From the NCBI GenBank assembly GCA_963678085.1, contig OY782680.1, positions 1,054,001 to 1,118,000 of the forward strand: a stretch of 64,000 nt of DNA. The letters run 5' to 3'. Below the pieces are notes generated by a model that was not told the origin of the DNA, made no database searches, and worked only from the letters and a program-made list of their open reading frames with translations. Of the stretch, positions 51,220-60,681 are shown piece by piece. Origin of the DNA: Aliishimia sp963678085. Lineage in GTDB: Bacteria > Pseudomonadota > Alphaproteobacteria > Rhodobacterales > Rhodobacteraceae. The stretch's first letter is position 1; each line of letters opens with the position of its first letter. The position numbers were made by a program, and so were the translations under genes.

Positions 51220-53537
51220 TCTGCCGTGAGCAGCGGCGGTTTGTTTTTGCCAAGCCGCGGGCTCTCGGGGCCTTTGGTTTTCAGATCGAGCTTGCCATCT
51301 TTGATGCCGACTTTCACGATACCACCCTTGGCGAGTTTGCCAAAGAGCAGCTCTTCGGCCAGGGGCTTTTTGATATGCTCTTGGATCACGCGGCCTAAGG
51401 GGCGGGCGCCCATTTTGTCGTCATAGCCCTTATCGGCAAGCCATTCAGCCGCCGGTTTGGTCAGCTCAATGGTGACGCCGCGATCTAGCAATTGCGCCTC
51501 AAGTTGTAGCACGAATTTCTCGACCACTTGCAGGATCACCTCTTTGCCGAGCGGCGCGAAGCTGATCACCGCATCCAGGCGGTTGCGGAATTCGGGGGTA
51601 AAGGTGCGCTCAATTGCGGCGGTATCTTCGCCCTCGCGCCGCTCGCGCCCGAACCCGATGGCGGCTTTGGCCTGTTCGGCTGCGCCCGCATTGGAGGTCA
51701 TAATCAGGATCACATTGCGGAAATCGACGGTGCGACCATTGTGATCTGTCAGCTTGCCGTGATCCATGACTTGCAGCAGGATATTATAGACATCCGGGTG
51801 CGCTTTTTCGATCTCATCCAGCAAGAGCACGCAATGCGGGTGCTGGTCCACGCCATCGGTGAGCATGCCGCCCTGATCAAATCCCACATAGCCAGGAGGC
51901 GCGCCAATCAGACGGGAAACCGCGTGTTTCTCCATATATTCGGACATATCAAAGCGCAGCATCTCGACGCCAAGCGTGTCGGCAAGCTGTTTGGCCACTT
52001 CGGTTTTGCCCACGCCCGTTGGTCCGGCAAAGAGGTAGTTGCCGATGGGTTTTTCCGGCTCGCGCAGACCGGCGCGGGCGAGTTTGATGGCGGATGACAG
52101 GGCCTCAATCGCGGGATCCTGGCCGAACACCACGCGTTTCAGGCTGGTCTCAAGGTCTTTGAGCACTTGGGCATCGTCTTTGGAGACATTTTTCGGCGGG
52201 ATGCGGGCGATTTTGGCAACGACCGCCTCGATCTCTTTCACGCCGATGGTTTTGCGACGCTTTGATTCGAGCACCAGATGCTGGGCCGCGCCCGCCTCGT
52301 CGATCACGTCGATGGCTTTGTCGGGCAGTTTGCGATCATTGATGTAACGAGCAGAGAGCTCGACAGAGGTTTTGATGGCGTCATTGGTGTATTTAATGCC
52401 GTGATGCTCTTCGAAATAGGGTTTGAGGCCGCGCAGGATTTTCACGCTGTCTTCAACCGAGGGCTCGTTCACGTCGATTTTCTGGAAGCGGCGCGACAGG
52501 GCGCGGTCTTTTTCGAAATGCTGACGGAACTCTTTATAGGTGGTGGAGCCCATGGTGCGCAGTTTGCCGCCCTGAAGTGCGGGTTTGAGTAGGTTAGAGG
52601 CATCCATCGCCCCGCCTGAGGTGGCCCCGGCCCCGATCACGGTGTGAATCTCATCAATGAAGAGCACCGAATCGGGGTGTTTTTCCAGCTCGGAAATCAC
52701 GGATTTCAGGCGTTCTTCGAAATCGCCGCGATAGCGGGTTCCGGCCAAAAGCGCGCCCATATCGAGTGAGAAAATGGTGGTATGGGCAAGCACCTCTGGC
52801 GTTTCTCCGGCCACGATTTTGCGTGCAAGCCCTTCGGCAATGGCGGTTTTTCCCACGCCCGGATCGCCCACCAAAAGCGGGTTGTTTTTGCGGCGGCGGC
52901 ACAGCACTTGAATGCAGCGTTCCACCTCGTGATCGCGGCCAATGAGCGGGTCAATATCGCCCTCACGGGATTTGGCATTCAGATCGACGCAATATTTCTC
53001 AAGTGCCGATTCTTTCTTTTCGCCCTCGGTCACGCCTTGGGGCTCTTCTTCTAAATCGGAGGCCCCGCTGACCGGGCGGCTTTCCCCATAAGAGGGGTCT
53101 TTGGCGACGCCATGGGCGATGAAATTCACCGCATCATAGCGTGTCATATCCTGTTCCTGCAGGAAATAGGCGGCGTTTGATTCGCGCTCGGCAAAGATTG
53201 CGACCAGGACGTTGGCCCCGGTCACCTCGGTGCGGCCAGAGGATTGCACATGGATCGCGGCGCGCTGAATGACGCGCTGGAAGGCGGCGGTTGGCACGGC
53301 CTCTGATCCCTCGATCTCGGTGACGAGGTTTGATAGATCCTCATCAATGAAATCGACGAGCGTTTGGCGCAGCTCTTCGGTGTCCACGCTACAGGCTTTC
53401 ATCACCTTGACGGCGTCTTGCTCATCCACAAGCGCCAGCAAAAGATGTTCTAATGTCGCAAATTCATGGCGACGGGCATTGGCCAGGGCCAAGGCTGCGT
53501 GAATTGCTTGTTCAAGCGTCGTCGAGAATGAAGGCAC
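51216..53537 (-). CDS. clpA: ATP-dependent Clp protease ATPase subunit ClpA
   Basis: A 773-residue AAA+ unfoldase feeding ClpP. N-terminal Clp-N repeats (about 1-140), first AAA domain with Walker A GDPGVGKTAIAEG, second AAA domain with GPTGVGKTEVAKQ, and a C-terminal D2-small domain. Start MPSFSTTLEQAIHAALALAN is the family start. clpS, usually just before clpA, is not in the preceding 174 bases, so ClpS is probably encoded elsewhere. No clpP nearby. Confidence 0.96.
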   Translation of the reverse strand: MPSFSTTLEQAIHAALALANARRHEFATLEHLLLALVDEQDAVKVMKACSVDTEELRQTLVDFIDEDLSNLVTEIEGSEAVPTAAFQRVIQRAAIHVQSSGRTEVTGANVLVAIFAERESNAAYFLQEQDMTRYDAVNFIAHGVAKDPSYGESRPVSGASDLEEEPQGVTEGEKKESALEKYCVDLNAKSREGDIDPLIGRDHEVERCIQVLCRRRKNNPLLVGDPGVGKTAIAEGLARKIVAGETPEVLAHTTIFSLDMGALLAGTRYRGDFEERLKSVISELEKHPDSVLFIDEIHTVIGAGATSGGAMDASNLLKPALQGGKLRTMGSTTYKEFRQHFEKDRALSRRFQKIDVNEPSVEDSVKILRGLKPYFEEHHGIKYTNDAIKTSVELSARYINDRKLPDKAIDVIDEAGAAQHLVLESKRRKTIGVKEIEAVVAKIARIPPKNVSKDDAQVLKDLETSLKRVVFGQDPAIEALSSAIKLARAGLREPEKPIGNYLFAGPTGVGKTEVAKQLADTLGVEMLRFDMSEYMEKHAVSRLIGAPPGYVGFDQGGMLTDGVDQHPHCVLLLDEIEKAHPDVYNILLQVMDHGKLTDHNGRTVDFRNVILIMTSNAGAAEQAKAAIGFGRERREGEDTAAIERTFTPEFRNRLDAVISFAPLGKEVILQVVEKFVLQLEAQLLDRGVTIELTKPAAEWLADKGYDDKMGARPLGRVIQEHIKKPLAEELLFGKLAKGGIVKVGIKDGKLDLKTKGPESPRLGKNKPPLLTAE

Positions 53538-53711
53538 TTGGTTGCTCCTTCTTGCCAGGATCTTGGGGAGGATTCGTCCAAGGTGAAAGCTGCCCCGCTG
53601 CTAACCCTACCTTGGCCCCATATTATTAGAGTTTGGTTGATTGACCGGCTGCTTCAAGCTTTTTTCGAAAATAAATTCACTATTTTCGGGTCGCGCCGGG
53701 TTTTGCAGGCG

Positions 53712-54485
53712 TTAGAAATTGTCTTTTCGGGTTCGGATTGCGGAAAAAACCTCGGCCGGTGTGGCGTCTTTCAATCCCAGGTTGGTTGCCATTTCAGGTA
53801 TATGGGCGCGCAAATAGGGGTTTGTGGCCAGCTCATCTGAGAGCTGCGAGGGCACGGTTGGGCGGTTTTCAGCGCGGGCAGCCTCGATTTGTGCCATACG
53901 TTTGAGGAGCGCGGGGTTATGTGGATCAACGCTCAGGGCAAAGCGGCCATTGGCGGTGGTATATTCATGGCCCGAGCAAATGGTGGTCTCAGGCGGGAGC
54001 GCGGCGAGTTTGCAAAGGCTTTGATACATTTGCGCATGTGTGCCCTCAAAGACACGCCCGCAGCCTAACGCCATGAGGCTATCGCCGGTAAAGGCCATGT
54101 TTGCCCCAGGGAAGTGAAAGGCCAGATGTCCGATCGTGTGGCCGCTCACATCTATAACGGTGCCGGTTTGCGCGCCAATTTGCACTGCATCGCCTTCTGC
54201 CACGGCGGTATCAAGTGGGGGCAGGCGACGGGCATCTGCTGCGCCGCCGATGACCTTGGCGGGATGCTGGGCCAGCACCTGCGCGAGCCCCTGCACATGG
54301 TCGGGGTGGTGATGGGTGAGAAAGACCAGATCAAGCTGCCAGCCCCGGGCATCAAGCTCAGCCAGAATCGGCGCGGCTTCGGGGACGTCAAACAGCGCCG
54401 TGGTGCCGCTGGCCTGGTCATTGACCAGAAAGGCGTAATTGTCGGAAAGGCAAGGCACGGTCACGAGTTCAAAGGGCATCGTCAT
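53712..54485 (-). CDS. gloB: Hydroxyacylglutathione hydrolase (glyoxalase II)
   Basis: A 257-residue metallo-beta-lactamase-fold enzyme splitting S-D-lactoylglutathione into lactate and glutathione. The metal motif THHHPDH (HxHxDH) is present in residues about 55-61. Start MTMPFELVTVPCLSDNYAF is typical. The D-lactate could be handled by dld (29970-31652). The next gene is divergent, separated by the tandem repeat at 54547. Confidence 0.95.
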   Translation of the reverse strand: MTMPFELVTVPCLSDNYAFLVNDQASGTTALFDVPEAAPILAELDARGWQLDLVFLTHHHPDHVQGLAQVLAQHPAKVIGGAADARRLPPLDTAVAEGDAVQIGAQTGTVIDVSGHTIGHLAFHFPGANMAFTGDSLMALGCGRVFEGTHAQMYQSLCKLAALPPETTICSGHEYTTANGRFALSVDPHNPALLKRMAQIEAARAENRPTVPSQLSDELATNPYLRAHIPEMATNLGLKDATPAEVFSAIRTRKDNF

Positions 54486-54546
54486 TTCTCTGGATTAGGG
54501 TTAGACTGGCAGAGTTGCGCAATCAGGGCGCAGAGGCAAGCCTATA

Positions 54547-54657
54547 CTCCATCGACCCGAAAAGTGGGCACCGGTTTTCGGATTAGTTGATGGAGACATG
54601 GGAAAACACTCCATCGACCCGAAAAGTGGGCACCGGTTTTCGGATAAGTTGATGGGG
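54547..54657. repeat. Tandem 62-base repeat of a CCGAAAA/TTTTCGG palindrome
   Basis: Two copies of a 49-base hairpin element, 54547-54595 and 54609-54657, with a period of 62. Each has CTCCATC ... GATGGAG (GATGGGG in the second) outside, and CCCGAAAAGTGGGCACCGG joined to TTTTCGG inside. Such CCGAAAACCGG-type palindromes occur widely in alphaproteobacteria. It lies between two divergent genes (gloB and a methyltransferase) in their shared promoter region. Confidence 0.8.
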
Positions 54658-54719
54658 AAAAGGAAAAGTGGCACCCAAGACATCGGGTATTGGGGTGCGT
54701 TAGATTTAAGAGGCACGCA

Positions 54720-55472
54720 TTGCATTTAGATGTGCAAGATTTGCGGGATTTTTATTACCGGCATGGGCTGGGGCGCGCAGTGCGTGAGCAATTGCGGCGT
54801 CGGCTCCTGTCGCTTTGGCCCGATGTTCAGGGGCAGACGATGGTGGGTTATGGCTTTGCGACCCCTGTGCTGCGCCCCTATTTGGGCCGCGCGCGCCGGG
54901 TGATTGCACTGATGCCGGGGCCGCAAGGGGTGATGCCCTGGCCTGCCAATCTGCCCAATGTCTCGGTGCTGTGCGCTGAAACCGAATGGCCGCTTGATAC
55001 CGGGCATGTGGATCGACTGGTGGTGATGCATGGGCTGGAGACCTCGGAGCATGCCTTTGATCTGCTAGAAGAGATTTGGCGCGTGTTGGGCCCTGGCGGT
55101 AAGGTCATGTTCATTGTGCCCAACCGGGCCGGGCTGTGGTCACGCCGGGATGCCACGCCCTTTGGTTATGGACGTCCCTATTCTTTGGGCCAGCTTGAGA
55201 CGCAGCTGCACAAACACCAATTCCTGCCCGAGCGCCATTGCGGTGCGCTTTATCAATTCCCGTCACATAAGCGACTCTGGATGAAATCCGCGGCTCTGTT
55301 TGAAAAGGCGGGGAAATTTGCGCCAGGGATCGTGCCTGGGGGGGTGTTGATGGTCGAGGCCTCCAAACGCGTCTGGCCCCCCAAAGGCACGGTGCGGCGC
55401 GCCAAAGCCCCAAGCGTTTTGCCCGTTTGGGAAGGCACGCCAAAGCCGGTCGCGGGGCGGGGCACGGCTTAA
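54720..55472 (+). CDS. SAM-dependent methyltransferase (type 11)
   Basis: A protein of about 250 residues. HLDVQDLRDFYYRHGLGRAV opens the family, and the motif region (VDRLVVMHGLETSEHAFDLL, then WRVLGPGGKVMFIVPN) is the SAM-methyltransferase core. Its N-terminal SAM motif is weakly conserved (VGYGFATPVLRPYLG). I used TTG 54720, which gives MHLDVQDLRDF; TTG 54690 is also in frame. Divergent from gloB, a usual neighbour in this group. Substrate unknown. Confidence 0.8.
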   Translation: MHLDVQDLRDFYYRHGLGRAVREQLRRRLLSLWPDVQGQTMVGYGFATPVLRPYLGRARRVIALMPGPQGVMPWPANLPNVSVLCAETEWPLDTGHVDRLVVMHGLETSEHAFDLLEEIWRVLGPGGKVMFIVPNRAGLWSRRDATPFGYGRPYSLGQLETQLHKHQFLPERHCGALYQFPSHKRLWMKSAALFEKAGKFAPGIVPGGVLMVEASKRVWPPKGTVRRAKAPSVLPVWEGTPKPVAGRGTA

Positions 55473-55552
55473 GGATGAAACGCCGCTCTGTTGCATTTGG
55501 TTTCAGTTAGCGATAACAGGCGCGATGTATCATGACAGCAAAGTAGGGCCAT

Positions 55553-57364
55553 ATGTCACTCAATTCCACGCTTGCTGAGGTCACAACTCGGATAATTGAA
55601 CGCAGCGCGCCGAGCCGGGGCCCCTATATGCAGCGCATGCGCCAAGCTGTATCGGAGGGGCCTGCGCGCCGTCATCTGAGCTGTTCGGGCCAGGCGCATG
55701 CCTATGCGGGGGCGGGCGGCGATCAAGCGGCATTAGCTATGGAATCAGCAGGGCATTTGGGCATTGTCACGGCCTATAATGATATGCTCTCGGCCCATCA
55801 GCCTTTTGAGACCTACCCCGCGCTGATCAAAGAGGCGCTGCGCTGCATTGGCGGCACCGCGCAGGTGGCGGGCGGTGTGCCGGCCATGTGTGATGGGGTC
55901 ACGCAGGGCGCGGCGGGGATGGAGCTATCACTGTTTTCCCGCGATACGATTGCGCTCGCGGCGGCTGTGGCACTTTCGCATAATACCTTTGATGCGGCGG
56001 TGTTTCTGGGCGTGTGTGATAAGATCGTTCCGGGGCTGGTGATTGCGGCGCAGAGCTTTGGCCATTTGCCAGCGGTTTTCTTGCCCGCCGGGCCGATGAT
56101 CAGTGGGTTGCCCAATGATGAAAAGGCCAAGGTGCGCCAGCAATTTGCCGCAGGGGAGGTGGACCGCGCCGCGCTGATGGCTGCGGAAATGGCGGCCTAT
56201 CACGGGCCCGGCACCTGCACATTTTACGGCACGGCCAATACCAATCAGATGCTGATGGAGTTCATGGGGCTGCACCTGCCGGGCGCGAGCTTTGTCACGC
56301 CAGGAACCGATCTGCGCGCGGCCCTCACGGCGGAGGGGGCAAAGCGGGCGCTCTCTCTGTCCGCCTTGGGTGAGCGCTATACCCCGGTCTGTGACATTCT
56401 TGATGAGCGCGCCTTTGTGAATGGGATTGTTGGACTGCATGCCACCGGGGGCTCGACGAATTTGCTGATCCACCTGATCGCCATGGCGCGGGCCGGGGGG
56501 ATTATTCTGACCCCGGAGGATTTCGCGGACCTGAGCCGGGTGACGCCCTTGCTTGCGCGGGTCTATCCCAATGGTCTGGCGGATGTGAATCATTTCCACG
56601 CCGCTGGCGGGCTGGGCTATGTGATTGCTGAACTGCTGGGCGCGGGGCTTTTGCATCCCGATACCAACACCGTGGCAGGGCAGGGGCTGGCGCAGTATAC
56701 TCATGAGCCCAAATTGCAGGGCGATACCTTGAGCTGGCAGCCGGGAGCGGGGCGCTCGCTGAATGAAAAGATCATCCGTCCGGCAAGCGATCCGTTCCAG
56801 GCCAGCGGCGGGTTGCAGCGCTTGACGGGCAATCTGGGCGGGGCGGTCATTAAGATCTCTGCGGTCAAACCAGAGCATCACGTGGTTGAAGCGCCCGTGC
56901 GAGTCTTTCACGATCAAGCGGCAGTGAAAGCGGCGTTTAAGGCAGGGGAGTTTGCCTCGGGCGATGTGATTGTCGTGGTGCGATTCCAGGGGCCGAAAGC
57001 CAATGGGATGCCGGAGCTACATTCTCTAACCCCAATTCTGTCGATCCTACAGGGGCGGGGGCAGAACGTGGCGCTGGTGACGGATGGGCGCATGTCTGGG
57101 GCCTCTGGCAAGGTGCCTGCCGCAATCCATGTGAGCCCCGAAGCGCTGGACGGCGGGCCCATCGCGAAGCTAAAGGACGGGGATATTGTGCGCCTCGATG
57201 CGCCGGCGGGGGTGCTGACGGTTTTATCTGCGGATATCGAGCAGCGCGCGGCGGCCACAGCCGATCTGACAGCCAGCCAGGCGGGAGTTGGCCGTGAGCT
57301 CTTCGCGCCGTTTCGCGCCGCTGTTGGCTCAGCCGAAACCGGCGCGGCGATTTTTGGTCCTTAA
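55553..57364 (+). CDS. edd: Phosphogluconate dehydratase (Entner-Doudoroff)
   Basis: A 603-residue ILVD/EDD dehydratase that makes 2-keto-3-deoxy-6-phosphogluconate from 6-phosphogluconate, using an iron-sulfur cluster. Cysteine-containing cluster motifs (FLGVCDKIVPGLVIAA, PGTCTFYGTANTNQMLMEF) and the length match Edd (about 600). Start ATG 55553. The aldolase gene eda, normally next to edd, is not downstream in the 299-base gap before atpH, nor elsewhere in the window. Confidence 0.96.
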   Translation: MSLNSTLAEVTTRIIERSAPSRGPYMQRMRQAVSEGPARRHLSCSGQAHAYAGAGGDQAALAMESAGHLGIVTAYNDMLSAHQPFETYPALIKEALRCIGGTAQVAGGVPAMCDGVTQGAAGMELSLFSRDTIALAAAVALSHNTFDAAVFLGVCDKIVPGLVIAAQSFGHLPAVFLPAGPMISGLPNDEKAKVRQQFAAGEVDRAALMAAEMAAYHGPGTCTFYGTANTNQMLMEFMGLHLPGASFVTPGTDLRAALTAEGAKRALSLSALGERYTPVCDILDERAFVNGIVGLHATGGSTNLLIHLIAMARAGGIILTPEDFADLSRVTPLLARVYPNGLADVNHFHAAGGLGYVIAELLGAGLLHPDTNTVAGQGLAQYTHEPKLQGDTLSWQPGAGRSLNEKIIRPASDPFQASGGLQRLTGNLGGAVIKISAVKPEHHVVEAPVRVFHDQAAVKAAFKAGEFASGDVIVVVRFQGPKANGMPELHSLTPILSILQGRGQNVALVTDGRMSGASGKVPAAIHVSPEALDGGPIAKLKDGDIVRLDAPAGVLTVLSADIEQRAAATADLTASQAGVGRELFAPFRAAVGSAETGAAIFGP

Positions 57365-57663
57365 TGCCGCGCTGCAGCAGTGCTTGGTATTTTCGCCGCG
57401 CACTTCAAGCTTGTGTTAGCGGCTAACATATCAGTGTTTACTCGATATTAATTTACCTCTTGACGTGTGCAAACGGTCGCACTTTGATCACAGTATTGAT
57501 TTAGAAGGATTTTTCTTGCCGATGATTCTAAATAGACATGTTGCGATAGGCAAAAGCCTCTGCTAGACGCAGCGTGATTTTGGCGGGGGGATCTAAAAAC
57601 CGCCTTCACGACCCGAAGCGGACGCTGCAGCGCGGTGATCAGGCTCGGGCATAACGCAAAGGG
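57365..57663 (+). promoter_or_regulatory. Leader and probable promoter of the atp operon
   Basis: The 299-base interval before atpH holds TTGACG (57460-57465) and TTTGAT (57483-57488) at a spacing of 17, about 175 bases upstream of atpH, suggesting a sigma-70-like promoter with a long leader. I see no gene in it and no hairpin that looks like a terminator for edd. Confidence 0.35.
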
Positions 57664-58230
57664 ATGGACGTGTCCGAGACAGCCTCGATTTCCTCAGGTA
57701 TTGCCGCACGCTACGCCACCGCTGTATTTGAGCTTGCTAAAGAAGGCGATATGATCAGCGCTCTGGAAAGCGATCTTGACGGTTTGGCCGCCGCATTAGA
57801 CGCAAGTGCAGAATTTCAAGCATTGATCGCCTCTCCGGTCTATTCACGCGATGAGCAGGGCGCAGCAATCGGCGCAATTGCCAGCAAGATGCAGCTCTCT
57901 GATATGATGCGCAACACGCTCAGCCTGATGGCCGCAAAGCGTCGCTTGTTTGTGCTGCCCCAGTTGATCGCAGCTTTGCGCGCCGCGATTGCAGAGGACA
58001 AGGGCGAAGTGACCGCAGAGGTGACAAGCGCCAAAGCACTTACCAAAGCGCAAAGCACAAAACTTACGAAATCTTTGGCCGCCTCCTTGGGCAAAGATGT
58101 CGCAATCAACGCCACCGTCGATGACAGCCTCATCGGCGGTTTGATCGTTAAAGTGGGCTCAAAGATGATCGACACGTCGATCCGCTCCAAGCTCGCGGGA
58201 CTCCAGAATGCAATGAAAGAGGTCGGATAA
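57664..58230 (+). CDS. atpH: F1 ATP synthase delta subunit
   Basis: A 188-residue delta (OSCP) subunit of F1. The ISSGIAARYATAVFELAKEG start and the closing LIVKVGSKMIDTSIRSKL block are the family pattern. ATG 57664 gives MDVSETAS; GTG 57670 (VSETASIS) is an equally likely start. It begins the F1 operon atpHAGDC. F0 genes are not in the window, which is usual for alphaproteobacteria. Confidence 0.94.
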   Translation: MDVSETASISSGIAARYATAVFELAKEGDMISALESDLDGLAAALDASAEFQALIASPVYSRDEQGAAIGAIASKMQLSDMMRNTLSLMAAKRRLFVLPQLIAALRAAIAEDKGEVTAEVTSAKALTKAQSTKLTKSLAASLGKDVAINATVDDSLIGGLIVKVGSKMIDTSIRSKLAGLQNAMKEVG

Positions 58231-58231
58231 G

Positions 58232-59770
58232 ATGGGTATCGAAGCCGCAGAAATCTCTGCGATCCTCAAGGACCAGATCAAGAACTTTGGTCAAGAAGCT
58301 GAAGTGGCCGAAGTCGGCCGTGTGCTGAGCGTGGGCGACGGTATCGCTCGGATTTATGGTCTGGACAATGTGCAGGCCGGTGAGATGGTTGAATTCCCCG
58401 GCGGCATCATGGGTATGGCGCTGAACCTGGAAGCCGACAATGTGGGTGCCGTTATCTTCGGCTCTGACCGCGACATTAAAGAAGGCGACACGGTTAAGCG
58501 CACAAACGCGATCGTGGACGTGCCTGCCGGTCCCGAATTGCTGGGCCGCGTTGTGGATGGTCTGGGCAACCCGCTGGATGGCAAAGGCCCAATCGAGGCC
58601 TCAGAGCGCCGCATCGCCGATGTAAAAGCCCCTGGCATCATCCCGCGTAAATCTGTGCATGAGCCTATGGCGACCGGCCTTAAGGCTGTGGATGCGATGA
58701 TCCCAATTGGCCGTGGCCAGCGCGAGCTGATCATTGGCGACCGTCAGACCGGTAAAACGGCTGTGGCTCTGGACTCAATCCTGAACCAGAAATCCTATAA
58801 TGACGCGGCAGGCGATGATGAGAGCAAAAAGCTCTACTGCATCTATGTTGCGGTTGGCCAAAAGCGCTCCACCGTTGCGCAGCTGGTGAAAAAGCTCGAA
58901 GAGACCGGCGCGATCGAGTATTCCATTGTCGTGGCCGCGACCGCTTCTGAGCCTGCACCTTTGCAGTTCTTGGCACCTTATGCCGCGACAGCAATGGCCG
59001 AATATTTCCGCGACAATGGCAAGCATGCGCTGATCATCTATGATGACCTTTCCAAGCAAGCGGTTGCTTATCGTCAGATGTCCTTGCTTCTGCGTCGTCC
59101 GCCCGGACGTGAAGCCTATCCTGGTGACGTTTTCTATCTTCACTCACGGCTGCTGGAACGCTCCGCGAAACTGAGCGAAGAGCATGGCGCGGGCTCCCTG
59201 ACAGCTTTGCCTGTGATCGAAACCCAGGGCGGCGACGTTTCTGCGTTTATTCCAACCAACGTGATCTCCATCACCGACGGTCAGATCTTTTTGGAAACCG
59301 AGCTGTTCTACCAAGGCATCCGCCCTGCGGTGAATACAGGTCTGTCCGTTTCTCGTGTGGGCTCCTCGGCGCAAACTGATGCGATGTCTTCTGTGGCTGG
59401 CCCTGTTAAGCTGTCCTTGGCGCAATATCGCGAAATGGCGGCCTTTGCGCAGTTTGGCTCTGACTTGGATGCGTCTACACAGGCTCTGCTGGGCCGGGGC
59501 GCGCGTTTGACCGAGCTGATGAAGCAGCCGCAATATTCGCCGCTGACCAACGCGGAAATCGTGTGCGTCATCTTTGCTGGCACAAATGGCTATCTGGACG
59601 ATGTTCCTGTGTCCGAAGTGGGCCGCTTTGAGGCGTCTTTGCTGAACTTCCTGCGCGCTCAGAAAGCTGATTTCTTGAACTGGATCGCCACCGAAGATCC
59701 TAAGTTCAAGAAAGGTGAGCCCGTTGAGAAGATGAAAGCGGTTCTCGACGAATTCGCAGCGTCATTCTGA
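58232..59770 (+). CDS. atpA: F1 ATP synthase alpha subunit
   Basis: The 512-residue non-catalytic nucleotide-binding subunit. Walker A GDRQTGKTAVA is intact, and the alpha-subunit segment SVSRVGSSAQTDAMSSVAG is seen. Starts 2 bases after the atpH stop. Codon use is strongly adapted (CTG, CGT, GGT), as expected of a highly expressed gene. Confidence 0.98.
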   Translation: MGIEAAEISAILKDQIKNFGQEAEVAEVGRVLSVGDGIARIYGLDNVQAGEMVEFPGGIMGMALNLEADNVGAVIFGSDRDIKEGDTVKRTNAIVDVPAGPELLGRVVDGLGNPLDGKGPIEASERRIADVKAPGIIPRKSVHEPMATGLKAVDAMIPIGRGQRELIIGDRQTGKTAVALDSILNQKSYNDAAGDDESKKLYCIYVAVGQKRSTVAQLVKKLEETGAIEYSIVVAATASEPAPLQFLAPYAATAMAEYFRDNGKHALIIYDDLSKQAVAYRQMSLLLRRPPGREAYPGDVFYLHSRLLERSAKLSEEHGAGSLTALPVIETQGGDVSAFIPTNVISITDGQIFLETELFYQGIRPAVNTGLSVSRVGSSAQTDAMSSVAGPVKLSLAQYREMAAFAQFGSDLDASTQALLGRGARLTELMKQPQYSPLTNAEIVCVIFAGTNGYLDDVPVSEVGRFEASLLNFLRAQKADFLNWIATEDPKFKKGEPVEKMKAVLDEFAASF

Positions 59771-59786
59771 TAGAGGAGGCTGTGAC

Positions 59787-60662
59787 ATGCCTTCTTTGAA
59801 GGATCTTAAAAACCGGATCGAGAGCGTGAAATCCACGCGCAAGATCACCAAGGCCATGCAGATGGTCGCGGCGGCCAAGCTCCGTCGCGCCCAAGATGCA
59901 GCCGAGGCGAGCCGCCCTTATACAGAGCGGTTCAACGCGGTGATGGCTGGCCTTGCCGCCTCGGTTGGAGGATCGGGCAGCGCGCCTAAGCTGCTGTCTG
60001 GCACAGGCAGCGACCAGGTTCACCTGCTCGTTGTGATGACCGCAGAACGCGGTCTCTGTGGCGGCTTTAACTCAAACATCGCCAAGCTGGCACGCACCAA
60101 AGCGGCAGAGCTGCGCGCGGCGGGCAAAACCGTCAAGGTGCTGACCGTGGGCAAAAAGGGGCGCGATGCGATCAAGCGCGACCTTGGCGATTTTTCTGTT
60201 GGGCATGTGGATCTAAGCGAGGTCAAAAACATCGGCTACGGCAACGCGCAGGGCATTGCCCAAGATGTGCTGAGCCGTTTTGATGCTGGTGAGTTCGACG
60301 TCTGCACGCTGTTCTACTCCAAATTTGTGAACGTGGTGAGCCAAGTGCCCACCGCTCAGCAAATTATCCCAGCTGAGTTCGACGCGGCAGAGGATGCGGG
60401 CGCAGCCACGCTTTACGATTATGAGCCCAGCGAAGAGGCCATCCTGGCAGATCTGTTGCCACGCGGAGTTGCCACGGCAATCTTCTCTGGCCTGCTGGAA
60501 AACGGAGCCTCAGAGCAAGGCGCGCGCATGTCCGCTATGGATAACGCAACGCGCAATGCGGGCGATATGATCGACAAGCTGACCATCCAATACAACCGCT
60601 CACGTCAGGCCGTGATCACCAACGAGCTGATTGAAATTATTTCCGGCGCTGAGGCGCTGTAA
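59787..60662 (+). CDS. atpG: F1 ATP synthase gamma subunit
   Basis: A 291-residue central-stalk subunit. Both conserved ends are present: MPSLKDLKNRIESVKSTRKI at the start and RNAGDMIDKLTIQYNRSRQA near the end. An AGGAGG ribosome site precedes ATG 59787. Confidence 0.97.
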   Translation: MPSLKDLKNRIESVKSTRKITKAMQMVAAAKLRRAQDAAEASRPYTERFNAVMAGLAASVGGSGSAPKLLSGTGSDQVHLLVVMTAERGLCGGFNSNIAKLARTKAAELRAAGKTVKVLTVGKKGRDAIKRDLGDFSVGHVDLSEVKNIGYGNAQGIAQDVLSRFDAGEFDVCTLFYSKFVNVVSQVPTAQQIIPAEFDAAEDAGAATLYDYEPSEEAILADLLPRGVATAIFSGLLENGASEQGARMSAMDNATRNAGDMIDKLTIQYNRSRQAVITNELIEIISGAEAL

Positions 60663-60681
60663 ACACCCGGAGACCGAAACA

